DNA from: Roseburia rectibacter
GTDB taxonomy: Bacteria > Bacillota > Clostridia > Lachnospirales > Lachnospiraceae
NCBI RefSeq assembly: GCF_014287515.2
Contig: NZ_CP092473.1
Coordinates: 3,445,501-3,509,500 of the forward strand
Reading direction: 5' to 3'
Length of the DNA: 64,000 nucleotides
Each line of letters starts with the position of its first letter. Within the stretch, counting starts at the first letter, position 1. The translations under genes were made by a program, and so were the position numbers. Shown here one piece after another: positions 18,652 to 29,654 of the stretch. The notes under the pieces are model-generated. The model was given only the letters and a program-made list of their open reading frames with translations. It was not told where the DNA came from and did not search any database.

Positions 18652-20865
18652 TTAATTTTCTTTTAAGCGGTCGCAGAGTCCGCTATACCGCTTCTGCTGC
18701 GAGGTATTCTGAATCATCTGCTGAAAAGTCACTTCATTGCCGACTAATGTCACACACTTTCTCGCACGCGTGACCGCAGTATACAAAAGATTCCGGTTCA
18801 TCAGCATCATAGGACCACTGAGCAGAGGAATAACAACTGCAGGATACTCACTTCCCTGCGATTTATGTATCGTGATCGCATAGGCAAGCTCAAGTTCATC
18901 CAATAGCTTATAAGGATACTCCACCATTCTTCCCTCGTCAAATTCAATGATCATCTGCTCTGCAAAATCATTGATCTGTCTTATGATCCCCATATCTCCA
19001 TTGAAAATTCCGAGACCTTTATCCACAGTCAGACCATATTTTGTACGAATTTCCCACGCCAGCTGATAGTTATTCTTCGTCTGCATAACTTTATCCCCTT
19101 CGCGGAACACTGTACTGCCATACTCTTTCTCTACCTTATCATTTGCCGGCGGATTCATATAACGCTGCAAAATTCCATTCAGACGCTCTACCCCTAGCAA
19201 GCCTTTGCGCATCGGCGTCAACACCTGGATATCATACGGCGTGGCATCTACGAATTTAGGTAGTTTCTGTTTGATCAGCTGCAAAACCACATTGATGATC
19301 ACATCCGCATCATATCTTTTTAAGAAAAAGAAATCCATGCTCTTATTGTCTAGCACCACTTCTTCTCCATGGTTGATCTTATGCGCATTGACAATAATAT
19401 CACTGGTGGATGCCTGTCGGAAAATCTTTGTCAGCATGACCACATTGCAGGCATGTGACTGAATGATATCACGGAGTACACTGCCTGGTCCGACACTCGG
19501 AAGCTGGTTGACATCCCCGACAAGGATCAGCCTTGTCCCAACGGAAATTGCCTTAAGCAATGAGCACATCAGAGAAATATCCACCATCGACATCTCATCT
19601 ACAATGATCACATCTGCTTCCAGCGGATTGCTCTCATCCCTTTCAAATCCTCCGCTTCCTTCAGCTCCTCCATTCAACTCCAACATACGGTGAACTGTCC
19701 GTGCTTCAAATCCGGTCGTCTCGCTCATACGTTTTGCAGCGCGCCCGGTCGGAGCAGCCAAATAGATTTCAAGTCCCTCCAGTTCAAAATAACGGATGAT
19801 TGTGTTGATCGTTGTCGTCTTTCCGGTTCCCGGTCCTCCCGTGATCACAAGCAGTCCGTTACGCACTGCCTCTTTGACTGCCGTTACCTGATGTTCATCC
19901 AGCGTCATTCCGCTTTTCTTTTCAATTCCCTGGATTCGCTGTTCTATCTCCATATCAGATACATCATAGCTTACATTGAGACGTTTCAACATGGCTGCTG
20001 TGTTTGCTTCCATGTAATAAAAGGATGCAGCATAGATCTGCGTCTGATCTTCCATCTGCTTTAATATGATTTTCCGCTCAATCGCCAGATCCATATACTG
20101 TTTTTCCACCTGTTCCGCCGTAACATTCAATAATTTAGCTGCACGCGGTGTCAGCTCCGTTTCAGGCAGATAAGTATGTCCCTCCCCACTTGCCTGAAGC
20201 AGTGTATAGAGTATTCCACTGCGCACACGGAAATCCGAATCCATGCGTATCCCGACTCTTGCTGCAATCTCATCCGCTGTCCGGAATCCGACTCCATCAA
20301 TATCATCTGCCAGGCGGTATGGATTTTCCCGGATAATACTGTAAATATCCTGTCCATATTCCTGATATACTTTAACCGCAAGGTTCATTGTGATTCCATA
20401 TTGCTGCAAAAAGATCATCGCCTGACGCAGATCCCTTTTTTCATTCACCTGACTGGCAATCTCCATTGCTTTCCGGCTACTGATTCCTTTGATCTCCGCA
20501 AGACGTTCCGGCTCTTCCTCTATGATCCGGAAAGTATCCTCCTTAAAACGTCTGACGATCCTCGCAGCCATGGCAAGTCCGATTCCTTTGATCGCCCCGG
20601 AACCAAGATACCTCTCGATTGCCTCTTCATCCTCCGGTGCTTTCTCCTCAAAACTTGCCACCTTAAACTGCTGTCCATAGGTCGGATGCTCTGTATACTC
20701 TCCCTGTGCCTCAATATTTTCTCCTTCTGCAATCGCAGAAAATACCCCTACGCAGGTGATCTCATCTTCTCCGCTTACCAGATTTAAGACGGTATAACCA
20801 TTATCCGCATTTCGATATATAATGTGTTCCACATATCCTGCAAGACTTTCCACTTTTTTCTCCAT
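18652..20865 (-). CDS. recD2: RecD2-type DNA helicase
   Basis: 737 residues. An N-terminal OB-like domain (about 5-70), helix-hairpin-helix repeats (AIKGIG near 91-96, LAEIKGIS near 122-129, IDGVGFRTA near 189-197) and a superfamily 1B helicase core. Walker A is GGPGTGKTT at about 343-351, Walker B DEMSMVD, and the late motif AITIHKSQGSE lies near 663. RecD2 is a 5'-3' helicase used in repair and genome stability in bacteria without RecBC. Either ATG 20865 or GTG 20853 may be the start; the GTG has the better placed GGAG. Confidence 0.95.
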   Translation of the reverse strand: MEKKVESLAGYVEHIIYRNADNGYTVLNLVSGEDEITCVGVFSAIAEGENIEAQGEYTEHPTYGQQFKVASFEEKAPEDEEAIERYLGSGAIKGIGLAMAARIVRRFKEDTFRIIEEEPERLAEIKGISSRKAMEIASQVNEKRDLRQAMIFLQQYGITMNLAVKVYQEYGQDIYSIIRENPYRLADDIDGVGFRTADEIAARVGIRMDSDFRVRSGILYTLLQASGEGHTYLPETELTPRAAKLLNVTAEQVEKQYMDLAIERKIILKQMEDQTQIYAASFYYMEANTAAMLKRLNVSYDVSDMEIEQRIQGIEKKSGMTLDEHQVTAVKEAVRNGLLVITGGPGTGKTTTINTIIRYFELEGLEIYLAAPTGRAAKRMSETTGFEARTVHRMLELNGGAEGSGGFERDESNPLEADVIIVDEMSMVDISLMCSLLKAISVGTRLILVGDVNQLPSVGPGSVLRDIIQSHACNVVMLTKIFRQASTSDIIVNAHKINHGEEVVLDNKSMDFFFLKRYDADVIINVVLQLIKQKLPKFVDATPYDIQVLTPMRKGLLGVERLNGILQRYMNPPANDKVEKEYGSTVFREGDKVMQTKNNYQLAWEIRTKYGLTVDKGLGIFNGDMGIIRQINDFAEQMIIEFDEGRMVEYPYKLLDELELAYAITIHKSQGSEYPAVVIPLLSGPMMLMNRNLLYTAVTRARKCVTLVGNEVTFQQMIQNTSQQKRYSGLCDRLKEN

Positions 20866-20878
20866 TCCAGTAACTAAT

Positions 20879-20938
20879 TTAAAAAATGCAGTCTAACGGG
20901 ATTCTGAAGCAGAGATTCATTTTCCCATTAAAACTGCA
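20879..20938 (-). terminator. Terminator of the mbl-flagellar operon
   Basis: On the minus strand TGCAGTTTTAATGGG pairs with CCCGTTAGACTGCA, followed immediately by TTTTTTT. It lies between the flgJ-like stop (21013) and recD2. Confidence 0.75.
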
Positions 20939-21012
20939 CTGATTTATGTACTTATCTGCACACCTTACTTCGCTGCGCCGATTTTACAAAACTGTATTTT
21001 ATCTGCGCGCCT

Positions 21013-21366
21013 TTATTCAATATTATAATTACGTTTCATCTGCTCATAGAGCTGTTGTGTAAAACTGGTTCCAACTTCATCCACAACCTGATCAGCAACT
21101 TGTTCGATCACATTATCCATATAATAATCAGTCATCGTTGATGTAGAAGAATCCTCTTCATCATCATCCATCAGGCTCTCCTTGATCTCTTTTAAAACCT
21201 CTTCCACAAAATATGATTCAAAATCTTTGCATACCTGCATCAGTTCATCCTCGGAAGTATCCGAAGAAATACTGTTTAAGGAGTTCTGCAGAGAGTTTGC
21301 CTGATTTGCAGCTGCCGTATTCTTACTTGTATCGATCAATGATGAAATGCTGTCCATGGAAATCAT
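21013..21366 (-). CDS. flgJ: FlgJ-like rod-binding protein (no hydrolase domain)
   Basis: 117 residues. The central part, LMQVCKDFESYFVEEVLKEIKESL (about 43-66), matches the rod-binding domain of FlgJ, which caps rod assembly. There is no peptidoglycan hydrolase domain, as in many Gram-positive versions. An acidic DDDEEDSS patch precedes the second helical part. Start 21366 (ATG) with GGAAAGG upstream; ATG 21357 is an alternative. It is downstream of flhP in the same operon. Confidence 0.8.
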   Translation of the reverse strand: MISMDSISSLIDTSKNTAAANQANSLQNSLNSISSDTSEDELMQVCKDFESYFVEEVLKEIKESLMDDDEEDSSTSTMTDYYMDNVIEQVADQVVDEVGTSFTQQLYEQMKRNYNIE

Positions 21367-21400
21367 ATCATTTTTCCTTTCCTATATCCGCTGTCTGTCC

Positions 21401-22219
21401 TTAGCGTTTCAGATTATTTGCCTGCTCAAGCATCTCATCTGATGTCGTGATTGCCTTGGAATTAAGCTGATATGCACGCTGTGCGATGATCAGGTTTACC
21501 ATTTCATCTGCAACCTGAACATTCGACCCCTCTAAATAATTCTGTAAAACCTTACTCTTAGTAAGATTTGCCGTCGTAGACTCATTCATGGCATTCCCGG
21601 ATGCCGGTGTCACCGCAAGAAGATTCGTTCCTACCTTTTCAAGTCCACTTGGGTTGTTAAACTGGAACAACCCGATAGTCTGATTCATATCTACATAATT
21701 ACCGGCAGCATTGGTATATCCAATTTTTCCATTTTCGCTGACGATCACTTTTTCTGCACTGATACCTGCCGGAAGATTGATCGGCTGGTTATTGGAATCT
21801 AAAACAGGATAGCCCTCATTTGTGCAGAGAGTCAATGTATTACCTGCATTTACAGACCATACAAAATCACCGGCTCTGGTATAGTAAGTCTTTCCATCTG
21901 CTCCGCGCACTGCAAAAAATCCATCTCCACTGATTGCAAAGTCAGTAGCATTCTCACTTGCCATCAGTGATCCCTGTGTATAAATGGAGGTGTTAGATGC
22001 CACCCTGGTACCGAGTCCAACCTGTGCAGAAATCGGTTTTTCCTCTCCATTTGCACTGGTTGTTCTTGTCTGAATGGTTTGATAGAGCAAAGATTTAAAC
22101 TCCATCTTCTCCTGTTTATATCCAACTGTATTAACATTTGAAAGGTTGTTTGAAATATTATCCACATTTGACTGCTGTGCAATCATACCGGTTGCCGCAG
22201 TATAAAGAGCTCTCATCAT
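21401..22219 (-). CDS. flhP: Flagellar hook-basal body rod protein (FlgG/FlhP type)
   Basis: 272 residues of the FlgG/FlgF family. N-terminal rod motif ALYTAATGMIAQQSNVDNIS with SNNLSNVNTVGYK (about 4-35), the conserved DFAISGDGFFAV near 92-103, and the C-terminal EGSNVQVADEMVNLIIAQRAYQLNSKAI helix near 231-258. It assembles in the distal rod. Gene order mbl, flhO, flhP is the same as in Bacillus subtilis, hence the name; flgG is equally acceptable. Confidence 0.9.
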   Translation of the reverse strand: MMRALYTAATGMIAQQSNVDNISNNLSNVNTVGYKQEKMEFKSLLYQTIQTRTTSANGEEKPISAQVGLGTRVASNTSIYTQGSLMASENATDFAISGDGFFAVRGADGKTYYTRAGDFVWSVNAGNTLTLCTNEGYPVLDSNNQPINLPAGISAEKVIVSENGKIGYTNAAGNYVDMNQTIGLFQFNNPSGLEKVGTNLLAVTPASGNAMNESTTANLTKSKVLQNYLEGSNVQVADEMVNLIIAQRAYQLNSKAITTSDEMLEQANNLKR

Positions 22220-22239
22220 AATTCCGGTTTACCTCCTGC

Positions 22240-23034
22240 TTATACCCTTCCTACCTGATTTACCGCTTTATCGAGTGTTTCATCCACAGCATTGATCACC
22301 TTTTGTCCTGCCTGGAAAGCTCTCGATATCGTGATCATATTAACCATCTCCGAAACAACATTGATATTGGATGATTCGATACATCCCTGTGTTACTTTCG
22401 CAGTAGACGCCTGACGAACCCCACCATTTACCAGATCATACATATTCTCGCCATACTTCGCCAGATAATTATAATCTTCTATATCTACAACACCGATCGT
22501 TCCGACCTGCTGGTTGTTCTGAAAAATATTTCCCTTTTCATCAACGGTGATCGGTAAATTCGGATCTAACTGAATACGTGCTCCTGCATCTGCATTCATT
22601 GCGCCATTCTGGTTTAACACATAATCGCCATCTTTCGTGACAAGATAACCTGCTGTATTTACCACAAAAGCTCCATCTCTGCTGTACTTCACAGATGTAT
22701 TTCCAGCTTTATCTGTATAAGCGATCGCAAAAAAACCATCGCCATCCAGGGCAAAATCTGTAGAATTATCGGTTACCCGGAAATTTCCCTGACTGTAATC
22801 TGTATAAGTCTCTCCTATGTGTACCCCCATGCTCATGGTTCCAAGTTTTTGTGGCATACCATAATAGGAAGTATCCTTAATCTTGATTGCAAGTTCATCT
22901 GCAAATGTCTGGTTGGTAGCTCCTTCTTTCTTATAACCATTGGTATCTGCATTTGCAAGGTTATTGGAAAGAATATCCAGACGGTTCTGTTCATTGATCA
23001 TTCCTGTATACGCTGTATACAATCCTTTTACCAT
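22240..23034 (-). CDS. flhO: Flagellar basal-body rod protein (FlgF/FlhO type)
   Basis: 264 residues from ATG 23034, which has GGAG upstream; the frame is open 19 codons further but without a site. N-terminal GLYTAYTGMINEQNRLDILS and SNNLANADTNGYKKEG, the internal DFALDGDGFFAI, and the C-terminal ESSNINVVSEMVNMITISRAFQAGQKV are all family signatures. It is a proximal rod component, 21 bp before flhP and 99 bp after mbl. Confidence 0.9.
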   Translation of the reverse strand: MVKGLYTAYTGMINEQNRLDILSNNLANADTNGYKKEGATNQTFADELAIKIKDTSYYGMPQKLGTMSMGVHIGETYTDYSQGNFRVTDNSTDFALDGDGFFAIAYTDKAGNTSVKYSRDGAFVVNTAGYLVTKDGDYVLNQNGAMNADAGARIQLDPNLPITVDEKGNIFQNNQQVGTIGVVDIEDYNYLAKYGENMYDLVNGGVRQASTAKVTQGCIESSNINVVSEMVNMITISRAFQAGQKVINAVDETLDKAVNQVGRV

Positions 23035-23133
23035 GTAAACTCTCCATTTCTGCACAGCTTTTGTTCTTTTTATCACATCTTCCGTGCACAAAGCATATCT
23101 TCCATTTATTGTATCGGCAAATCTTTCATAAAA

Positions 23134-24129
23134 TTAATCATCATCACGTTTTCCGGCTAAAAACTCTACGAATTTTCCGGTACCGATCGCAACGCATGTC
23201 ATTGGTTCATCTGCAGTCATCGTATTGATTCCCGTGCGATCCTCAATCAATTCCTCTAAACCTCTGAGCAGTGATCCCCCACCTGTCAGCACGATACCAC
23301 GATCTGCAACATCTGCTGCAAGTTCCGGTGGTGTTTTTTCAAGTACGGAATGTACGGCTTCCACGATCTGAAGCGTCGGTTCTCTGAGTGCCTCTTCCGT
23401 CTCCTCTGAGGAAACTGTTACCGTTTTCGGAAGTCCTGTCACAAGATTACGTCCACGCACATCCATCGTCTCAGCCTGTGCCTGTGGAAAACAGCTTCCG
23501 ATGCGGATCTTGATATCCTCTGCGGTACGCTCACCGATCAGAAGATTGTGTTTTTTACGCATATAACGAACGATCGCCTCATCAAAATCATCTCCGGCGA
23601 TCTTGATAGAAGTGCTGACAACCGAGCCTCCCAGGGAAATAACTGCAATATCTGCTGTTCCTCCTCCGATATCTACGATCATATTTCCACATGGCCTTGA
23701 AATATCAATACCTGCTCCGATTGCAGCAGCGATCGGCTCCTCAATGATTGCAACCTCTCTTGCTCCTGCCTGATAGGTTGCATCCTCAACAGCCTTTTTT
23801 TCAACCTCTGTAACACCGCTTGGCACACATACACTGATACGTGGCTTGCGGAATGTTTTTTTACCAAGTGCTTTCTGTATAAAGTACTTGATCATCTTCT
23901 CTGTAACCTGATAATCTGAAATAACACCCTGACGAAGTGGTCTGACTGCTACGATATTGCCCGGTGTTCTTCCAAGCATCAGTCTTGCTTCCTCTCCGAT
24001 AGCTTTTATCTTATTTGTATCACGATCAAAAGCCACAACTGACGGCTCCTTTAATACAACACCTTTTCCTTTGATATAAACTAATATACTGGCAGTACCG
24101 AGATCGATACCAATATCTGTACTCATCAT
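23134..24129 (-). CDS. mbl: Actin-like cell-shape protein (MreB/Mbl family)
   Basis: 331 residues. Phosphate 1 motif IGIDLGTASILVY (about 6-18), phosphate 2 NMIVDIGGGTADIAVIS (about 154-170), adenosine motif GIVLTGGGSLLRGLEE near 284-299. It polymerises under the membrane and guides elongation machinery. Placement directly before flhO/flhP matches Bacillus mbl rather than mreB (which sits with mreC/mreD), so Mbl is preferred. A sigma-A-like promoter lies at 24240-24267. ATG 24126 is an alternative start. Confidence 0.93.
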   Translation of the reverse strand: MMSTDIGIDLGTASILVYIKGKGVVLKEPSVVAFDRDTNKIKAIGEEARLMLGRTPGNIVAVRPLRQGVISDYQVTEKMIKYFIQKALGKKTFRKPRISVCVPSGVTEVEKKAVEDATYQAGAREVAIIEEPIAAAIGAGIDISRPCGNMIVDIGGGTADIAVISLGGSVVSTSIKIAGDDFDEAIVRYMRKKHNLLIGERTAEDIKIRIGSCFPQAQAETMDVRGRNLVTGLPKTVTVSSEETEEALREPTLQIVEAVHSVLEKTPPELAADVADRGIVLTGGGSLLRGLEELIEDRTGINTMTADEPMTCVAIGTGKFVEFLAGKRDDD

Positions 24130-24239
24130 TTTAAATACTTGCCCCTTTCGTCTCTCTGTTCCTAAAATCTATGGGTAATATTCCCATGTCCTCCCGGACA
24201 CAGAAATGCCATTAAACCTATTTTTACATATACAGTCCT

Positions 24240-24267
24240 ATTATATACAAAAAATGGGATTTTTCAA
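24240..24267 (-). promoter_or_regulatory. Predicted promoter of mbl-flhO-flhP-flgJ
   Basis: On the minus strand TTGAAA (24267-24262) and TATAAT (24245-24240) are separated by 16 bp, about 110 bp before the mbl start. Confidence 0.6.
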
Positions 24268-24399
24268 AGGTTTTTTTATGGCAGGACCGCATTTTTAAAA
24301 AAAATAAGAAAATCTTCATTCTTTTTTATTTATTTTGTTTATTTTTCATTTTATCATCACATTTTCATCACATTTTTATTTTATATTCTAAGAGTACTA

Positions 24400-24549
24400 G
24401 CTAATAAGTCCGATACAAACGGACCCAACCGTCAGTAAGTCTGACGGGCAGTATAATTTTTCATAACTCATGCTTCCCGGTTTTCCGCAAGGGATTCCGG
24501 GGAGTACTCCCCGAATGTAATAAGGCGCTGCAGTTGCAGCGCCTCTTTT
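24400..24549 (+). ncRNA. Candidate structured small RNA between mbl and uvrA
   Basis: The 467-bp gap between mbl and uvrA has no credible ORF. On the plus strand it contains consecutive hairpins: GTCCG/CGGAC (24408-24424), CCGTCA/TGACGG (24429-24447), a CCCGG/CCGG region, the palindrome CGGGGAGTACTCCCCG (24498-24513), and a GGCGCTGCA/TGCAGCGCC stem (24524-24543) followed by TCTTTT. The T-run is on the plus strand, opposite to both neighbouring genes. This points to an independent transcript rather than a uvrA terminator. No known RNA family recognised. The AT-rich 24290-24395 region would hold the promoter, but I see only weak elements. Confidence 0.45.
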
Positions 24550-24596
24550 GATGCAGTCAATCCTGCTTTCTTTATATTTTTACAGTTCTTACATAC

Positions 24597-27461
24597 TTAA
24601 GATTCCTGACAGTTCTCCCTGTCTCTCTCAAGATATTTTTTCACATAATATCCCGTATAGGATCCCGGCACTTCTGCAACTTCCTCCGGTGTTCCCTGTG
24701 CGATCACAGTTCCGCCACCGTCTCCGCCTTCCGGTCCCATATCGATAATATAATCTGCCGTCTTTATCACGTCTAAATTATGCTCGATCACGATCACAGT
24801 GTTTCCACCATCCGAAAGTCTTCGCAGGATCTCGATCAGCTTATGGACATCTGCAAAATGGAGTCCTGTTGTCGGCTCATCGAGAATGTAAATCGTCTTG
24901 CCTGTGCTTCGCTTCGACAGTTCCGTTGCCAGTTTGATTCTTTGTGCCTCTCCACCGGAAAGTTCCGTTGATGGCTGTCCAAGTTTGACATACGACAGTC
25001 CCACATCATAGAGTGTCTGGATCTTTCTTGCGATTGCAGGTACATTTTCAAAGAATTTCAAAGCCTCTTCTACTGTCATGTCAAGCACATCATAGATGCT
25101 CTTACCTTTATATTTTACTTCTAATGTATCACGGTTATAACGCTTTCCACCACAAACCTCACACGGAACATATACGTCCGGCAGAAAATGCATCTCTATC
25201 TTTAAAATTCCATCACCTGAACATGCCTCACAGCGCCCTCCTTTTACATTGAAACTGAATCTTCCCTTCTTATATCCCTTCGCCTTCGCATCCGGTGTTG
25301 CAGCAAAAAGATCACGGATCATATCAAATACCCCTGTATACGTCGCAGGATTTGATCGCGGTGTTCTTCCGATCGGGGACTGGTCGATATCGATCACTTT
25401 GTCTAACTGTTCAATGCCAAGGATATCATCATGTTTGCCCGGAATACATCTTGCACGGTTTAAGTCTCTTGCCAGTCTTTTATATAATATTTCATTGGTG
25501 AGAGAACTCTTTCCCGAACCAGAAACACCTGTAATACAGGTCATGATACCAAGCGGAACCTTCACATCGATATTTTTAAGGTTATTCTCCCTCGCACCTT
25601 TTATTGTCAGAAATCCGGTCGGCTTTCTGCGCTCTGACGGAACCGGGATCTTAATTCTGCCGCTTAAATAAGCACCTGTCACAGAATTTTTATTTTTCAT
25701 GATTTCTTCTGCAGTTCCGCACGCTACCACTTGTCCACCGTGCGCACCTGCACCGGGGCCGATATCCACTATATAATCCGCAGCAAGCATCGTATCCTCA
25801 TCATGCTCTACAACGATCAGTGTATTTCCAAGATCTTTCAAATTCTTTAATGCACCAAGCAGCTTATCATTGTCTCTCTGGTGCAGACCAATAGACGGCT
25901 CATCTAAAATATAAGCCACACCCACAAGACCGGAGCCGATCTGAGTTGCCAGCCGGATACGCTGTGCCTCTCCACCGGAAAGCGTTCCAGTAGCACGGGA
26001 CAGTGACAGATAATCGAGTCCGACTTCATTTAAAAATCCCACACGCGCACGGATTTCTTTTAAGATCTGATCTCCGATCAGATGCTGCTGATGACTTAAC
26101 TCCATGTCATTCAGAAAACTTCCGAGACTTTTTACGGACATGGATGTAATCTCATAAATATTCTTATCCGCAACTGTAACAGCTAATGATTCTGCTTTCA
26201 GACGCTGTCCCTTACATGTTTCACACGGAGTGATACGCATAAACTGCTCATATTCCTGCTTCATGGTATCAGAACCGGTCTCACGGTATTTGCGCTGTAC
26301 ATTCCGGATCAGTCCCTCAAATGCCACATCATAAATACCTTCGCCACGCATTCCCTTATAATGTACCTTTAGTTCTTTGCCATCTGTTCCATGCAGGATC
26401 ACGTATTTAATCTCATCCGGATAATCCTGAAACGGTGTCTCCAATGAAAAATGATATTCTTCGGTCAATGCTTTTAACACAGCATACGTAAAACTCGACG
26501 GATCTGTACAGGACTGCCATCCCATAACCTGGATTGCCCCCTCCGCAATTGAAAGACGCTTGTCCGGAATCATCAGATCCACATCAAACTCCATTTTATA
26601 ACCAAGTCCGAAACAGGTCGGACACGCACCAAATGGATTATTAAATGAAAAACTCCGCGGTTCAATCTCTCCGATACTGATACCGCAGTCCGGACAGGAA
26701 AAACTCTCCGAGAACTGGATCGGCTCCCCATCGATCACATCCACCGTCATCAGTCCCTTTGACAACTCCAGTACATTTTCAATGGAATCTGATAAACGCT
26801 TCTCAATACCCGGTTTTACCATCAGACGGTCTACCACTATCTCGATATTATGCTTTTTATTCTTATCGAGTTTAATTTCCTCGGTCAGCTCATACATACT
26901 GCCATCTACGATCACACGCACATAACCGCTGCGCTTTGCCTGTTCTAACAGCTTCTGGTGCTCTCCTTTTCTTCCCCGTACCACCGGTGCTAAAAGCTGG
27001 ATCTTAGTACGCTCCGGAAGTGTCATGATCTGATCGACCATCTGGTCAACTGTCTGTTTTTTAATCTCCCTGCCACACTTTGGGCAATGTGGGATACCGA
27101 CCCTTGCATACAACAGACGAAAATAATCGTAAATCTCCGTAACAGTTCCAACGGTAGATCTTGGATTACGATTCGTTGATTTCTGGTCGATGGAGATTGC
27201 CGGAGACAATCCTTCAATTTTCTCTACATTTGGCTTTTCCATCTGTCCTAAGAACTGTCTTGCATAAGAGGAAAGTGACTCCATATACCGTCTCTGTCCC
27301 TCCGCATATATTGTATCAAACGCAAGCGATGATTTTCCGGAACCGGAAAGTCCGGTCAGCACGACAAATTCATCTCTTGGAATATCTACATCAATATTTT
27401 TCAGATTATGCTCATTTGCACCTCTGATCTTAATGTATTTTCTTTCACTTGTTTTTTTCAT
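24597..27461 (-). CDS. uvrA: Excinuclease ABC subunit A
   Basis: Damage-sensing ATPase of nucleotide excision repair. 954 residues, standard length. Two ABC modules: Walker [10 protein letters not shown] near 37-45 and GVSGSGKSS in the second half, signatures [12 protein letters not shown] and [12 protein letters not shown], and Walker [11 protein letters not shown] and [10 protein letters not shown]. Zinc fingers: CPKCGREI near 124-131, CPDCG and CPTCFG in the middle, CEACSGDG and CEVCGG in the second module. It is 20 bp downstream of uvrB in the same operon. Confidence 0.98.
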   Translation of the reverse strand: MKKTSERKYIKIRGANEHNLKNIDVDIPRDEFVVLTGLSGSGKSSLAFDTIYAEGQRRYMESLSSYARQFLGQMEKPNVEKIEGLSPAISIDQKSTNRNPRSTVGTVTEIYDYFRLLYARVGIPHCPKCGREIKKQTVDQMVDQIMTLPERTKIQLLAPVVRGRKGEHQKLLEQAKRSGYVRVIVDGSMYELTEEIKLDKNKKHNIEIVVDRLMVKPGIEKRLSDSIENVLELSKGLMTVDVIDGEPIQFSESFSCPDCGISIGEIEPRSFSFNNPFGACPTCFGLGYKMEFDVDLMIPDKRLSIAEGAIQVMGWQSCTDPSSFTYAVLKALTEEYHFSLETPFQDYPDEIKYVILHGTDGKELKVHYKGMRGEGIYDVAFEGLIRNVQRKYRETGSDTMKQEYEQFMRITPCETCKGQRLKAESLAVTVADKNIYEITSMSVKSLGSFLNDMELSHQQHLIGDQILKEIRARVGFLNEVGLDYLSLSRATGTLSGGEAQRIRLATQIGSGLVGVAYILDEPSIGLHQRDNDKLLGALKNLKDLGNTLIVVEHDEDTMLAADYIVDIGPGAGAHGGQVVACGTAEEIMKNKNSVTGAYLSGRIKIPVPSERRKPTGFLTIKGARENNLKNIDVKVPLGIMTCITGVSGSGKSSLTNEILYKRLARDLNRARCIPGKHDDILGIEQLDKVIDIDQSPIGRTPRSNPATYTGVFDMIRDLFAATPDAKAKGYKKGRFSFNVKGGRCEACSGDGILKIEMHFLPDVYVPCEVCGGKRYNRDTLEVKYKGKSIYDVLDMTVEEALKFFENVPAIARKIQTLYDVGLSYVKLGQPSTELSGGEAQRIKLATELSKRSTGKTIYILDEPTTGLHFADVHKLIEILRRLSDGGNTVIVIEHNLDVIKTADYIIDMGPEGGDGGGTVIAQGTPEEVAEVPGSYTGYYVKKYLERDRENCQES

Positions 27462-27481
27462 GATTTACTGTCCTTTTCTTA

Positions 27482-29464
27482 TTACATATCACGCAGCATG
27501 CTCTTTAATTCCACCATCTTGTCGCGGTATTCCGCAGCCGCCTCGAAGTTTAGGTCTGCCGCAGCCTTCTGCATCTTCTTCTGGATATCTGCGATCAGCT
27601 TTGTAAGCTCGTCCCGGTTCATGGATTCCGGATCTTTTTTGAAATTCATTTCTTCCTTTGCTACCTTCTTAGATACGCTGATCAGTTCCCGCACAGATTT
27701 CTGGATCGTTGTAGGTGTAATGCCATGTTCTTCATTATATGCCTGCTGTATCTCACGACGCCGCTTTGTCTCCTCTATCGCGACACGCATGGAATCTGTG
27801 ATCTTATCTGCATACATGATAACGTGTCCCTCACTGTTACGCGCAGCACGTCCGATCGTCTGTATCAGTGATGTCTCCGATCTTAAGAATCCCTCTTTAT
27901 CAGCATCTAAAATCGCCACCAGCGTGATCTCCGGTATATCCAGTCCCTCTCGCAGCAGGTTGATGCCGACAAGCACGTCAAATACATCCAGACGCAGATC
28001 TCTTATGATCTCAGCACGTTCTAATGTATCAATATCTGAATGAAGATATTTCACGCGGATACCAATCTCACGCATATAATCGGTCAGATCTTCTGCCATC
28101 TTCTTCGTCAGTGTTGTGATCAGCACCTTATGATGATCTTTAATCTCTTTATTAACCTCGCCGATCAGATCATCAATCTGCCCCTCCACCGGACGTACCA
28201 CAACCTCCGGATCAAGTAATCCGGTCGGACGGATGATCTGCTCTGTACGGAGCAGTTCGTGTTCATCTTCATATACATTCGGAGTCGCCGATACAAACAG
28301 CATCTGATCTATCTTGCTCTCAAACTCTTCAAAATTAAGCGGACGGTTATCCTTCGCTGATGGCAGACGGAAACCATAGTCGACCAGCGTTGACTTTCTC
28401 GACTGGTCTCCCGCATACATGCCGCGGATCTGTGGGATTGTGATATGTGACTCATCCACAATGATCAGATAATCATCCTTAAAATAATCCATCAGCGTAT
28501 GCGGTGTCGCCCCTGCCGGAAGTCCTGCAAGATGCCTTGAATAATTCTCAATGCCGCTGCAGAATCCCGTTTCTTTCAGCATCTCTATATCAAAATTAGT
28601 CCTCTCCGAAATACGCTGCGCCTCAAGCAGCTTGTCCTCACCTTTAAAATACCGGATGCGCTCGTCCAATTCCTGTTCGATCGCTTCACATGCCTTTAAA
28701 ATCTTCTCCTGCGGCACAACGTAATGGGATGCCGGGAACACGGCAAAATGCTCCAGTTCACATTTGATCTCTCCGGTCAGCACATCAATCTCTGTAATAC
28801 GGTCGATCTCATCACCGAAAAATTCCACGCGTACTGCCGTATCTCCATAGTTTGCCGGAAAAATCTCTAACGTATCCCCCCGCACACGGAACGTACCGCG
28901 GTGAAAATCCATATCATTTCTTGTATACTGGATATCAACCAGGGCGCGGAGTACATCATCCCTGTCTCTCTCCATCCCAGGTCTTAAGGAAACCATCATT
29001 CCAAGATAATCTTCCGGGCTGCCCAGACCATAAATACAGGAAACAGACGCCACCACGATCACATCCTTACGCTCCACCAGTGCAGCTGTCGCAGAAAGGC
29101 GCAGTTTATCTATTTCTTCATTGATTGCCGAGTCTTTTGCGATATAGGTATCCGTCTGAGGCACATATGCTTCCGGCTGGTAATAATCATAGTAGGACAC
29201 AAAATACTCCACTGCATTTTCCGGAAAAAACTCTTTCATCTCCCCATATAACTGCGCTGCCAGTGTTTTATTATGGGATATGATAAGTGTTGGCTTATTC
29301 AGTGCCTGAATCACATTTGCCATTGTAAAAGTCTTACCGGAACCTGTAACACCCAGTAAAGTCTGAAACTGATTGCCTTCCTCAAATCCTTTTACCAGTT
29401 CTTCGATCGCATGAGGCTGATCCCCGGTCGGTTTATATTTTGAATGTAATTTGAAATGATCCAT
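27482..29464 (-). CDS. uvrB: Excinuclease ABC subunit B
   Basis: Helicase-like damage verification subunit. 660 residues from ATG 29464 (GAGGA 5 bases upstream). A TTG at 29485 and an ATG at 29476 are in frame but poorer. Walker [12 protein letters not shown] near 36-46, the beta-hairpin [18 protein letters not shown] near 88-105, DESH motif, and a C-terminal UVR domain ([26 protein letters not shown]) that contacts UvrC. Promoter expected in the 29486-29600 gap. Confidence 0.98.
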   Translation of the reverse strand: MDHFKLHSKYKPTGDQPHAIEELVKGFEEGNQFQTLLGVTGSGKTFTMANVIQALNKPTLIISHNKTLAAQLYGEMKEFFPENAVEYFVSYYDYYQPEAYVPQTDTYIAKDSAINEEIDKLRLSATAALVERKDVIVVASVSCIYGLGSPEDYLGMMVSLRPGMERDRDDVLRALVDIQYTRNDMDFHRGTFRVRGDTLEIFPANYGDTAVRVEFFGDEIDRITEIDVLTGEIKCELEHFAVFPASHYVVPQEKILKACEAIEQELDERIRYFKGEDKLLEAQRISERTNFDIEMLKETGFCSGIENYSRHLAGLPAGATPHTLMDYFKDDYLIIVDESHITIPQIRGMYAGDQSRKSTLVDYGFRLPSAKDNRPLNFEEFESKIDQMLFVSATPNVYEDEHELLRTEQIIRPTGLLDPEVVVRPVEGQIDDLIGEVNKEIKDHHKVLITTLTKKMAEDLTDYMREIGIRVKYLHSDIDTLERAEIIRDLRLDVFDVLVGINLLREGLDIPEITLVAILDADKEGFLRSETSLIQTIGRAARNSEGHVIMYADKITDSMRVAIEETKRRREIQQAYNEEHGITPTTIQKSVRELISVSKKVAKEEMNFKKDPESMNRDELTKLIADIQKKMQKAAADLNFEAAAEYRDKMVELKSMLRDM

Positions 29465-29601
29465 GGTATTCCTCATTTCTCCCAATGAATTTTTCTATCT
29501 GGGAACATCTGACATCAATATTTAGTATGATTCTGTTTCCAGTATATCATTCAATCAAAAAAATGTACAGCAAAAATCGAACTTTTGTTCTGTTTTTTCT
29601 G

Positions 29602-29639
29602 TAAAAACAAAGCATAGGACATTGTTTTATCCTATGCTT
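29602..29639 (-). terminator. Terminator after fprA
   Basis: Minus-strand stem AAGCATAGGA / TCCTATGCTT with a 10-nt loop, then TTTGTTTTTA. It separates fprA from the uvrBA operon. Confidence 0.85.
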
Positions 29640-29654
29640 CGCCCTGCAATCTTA

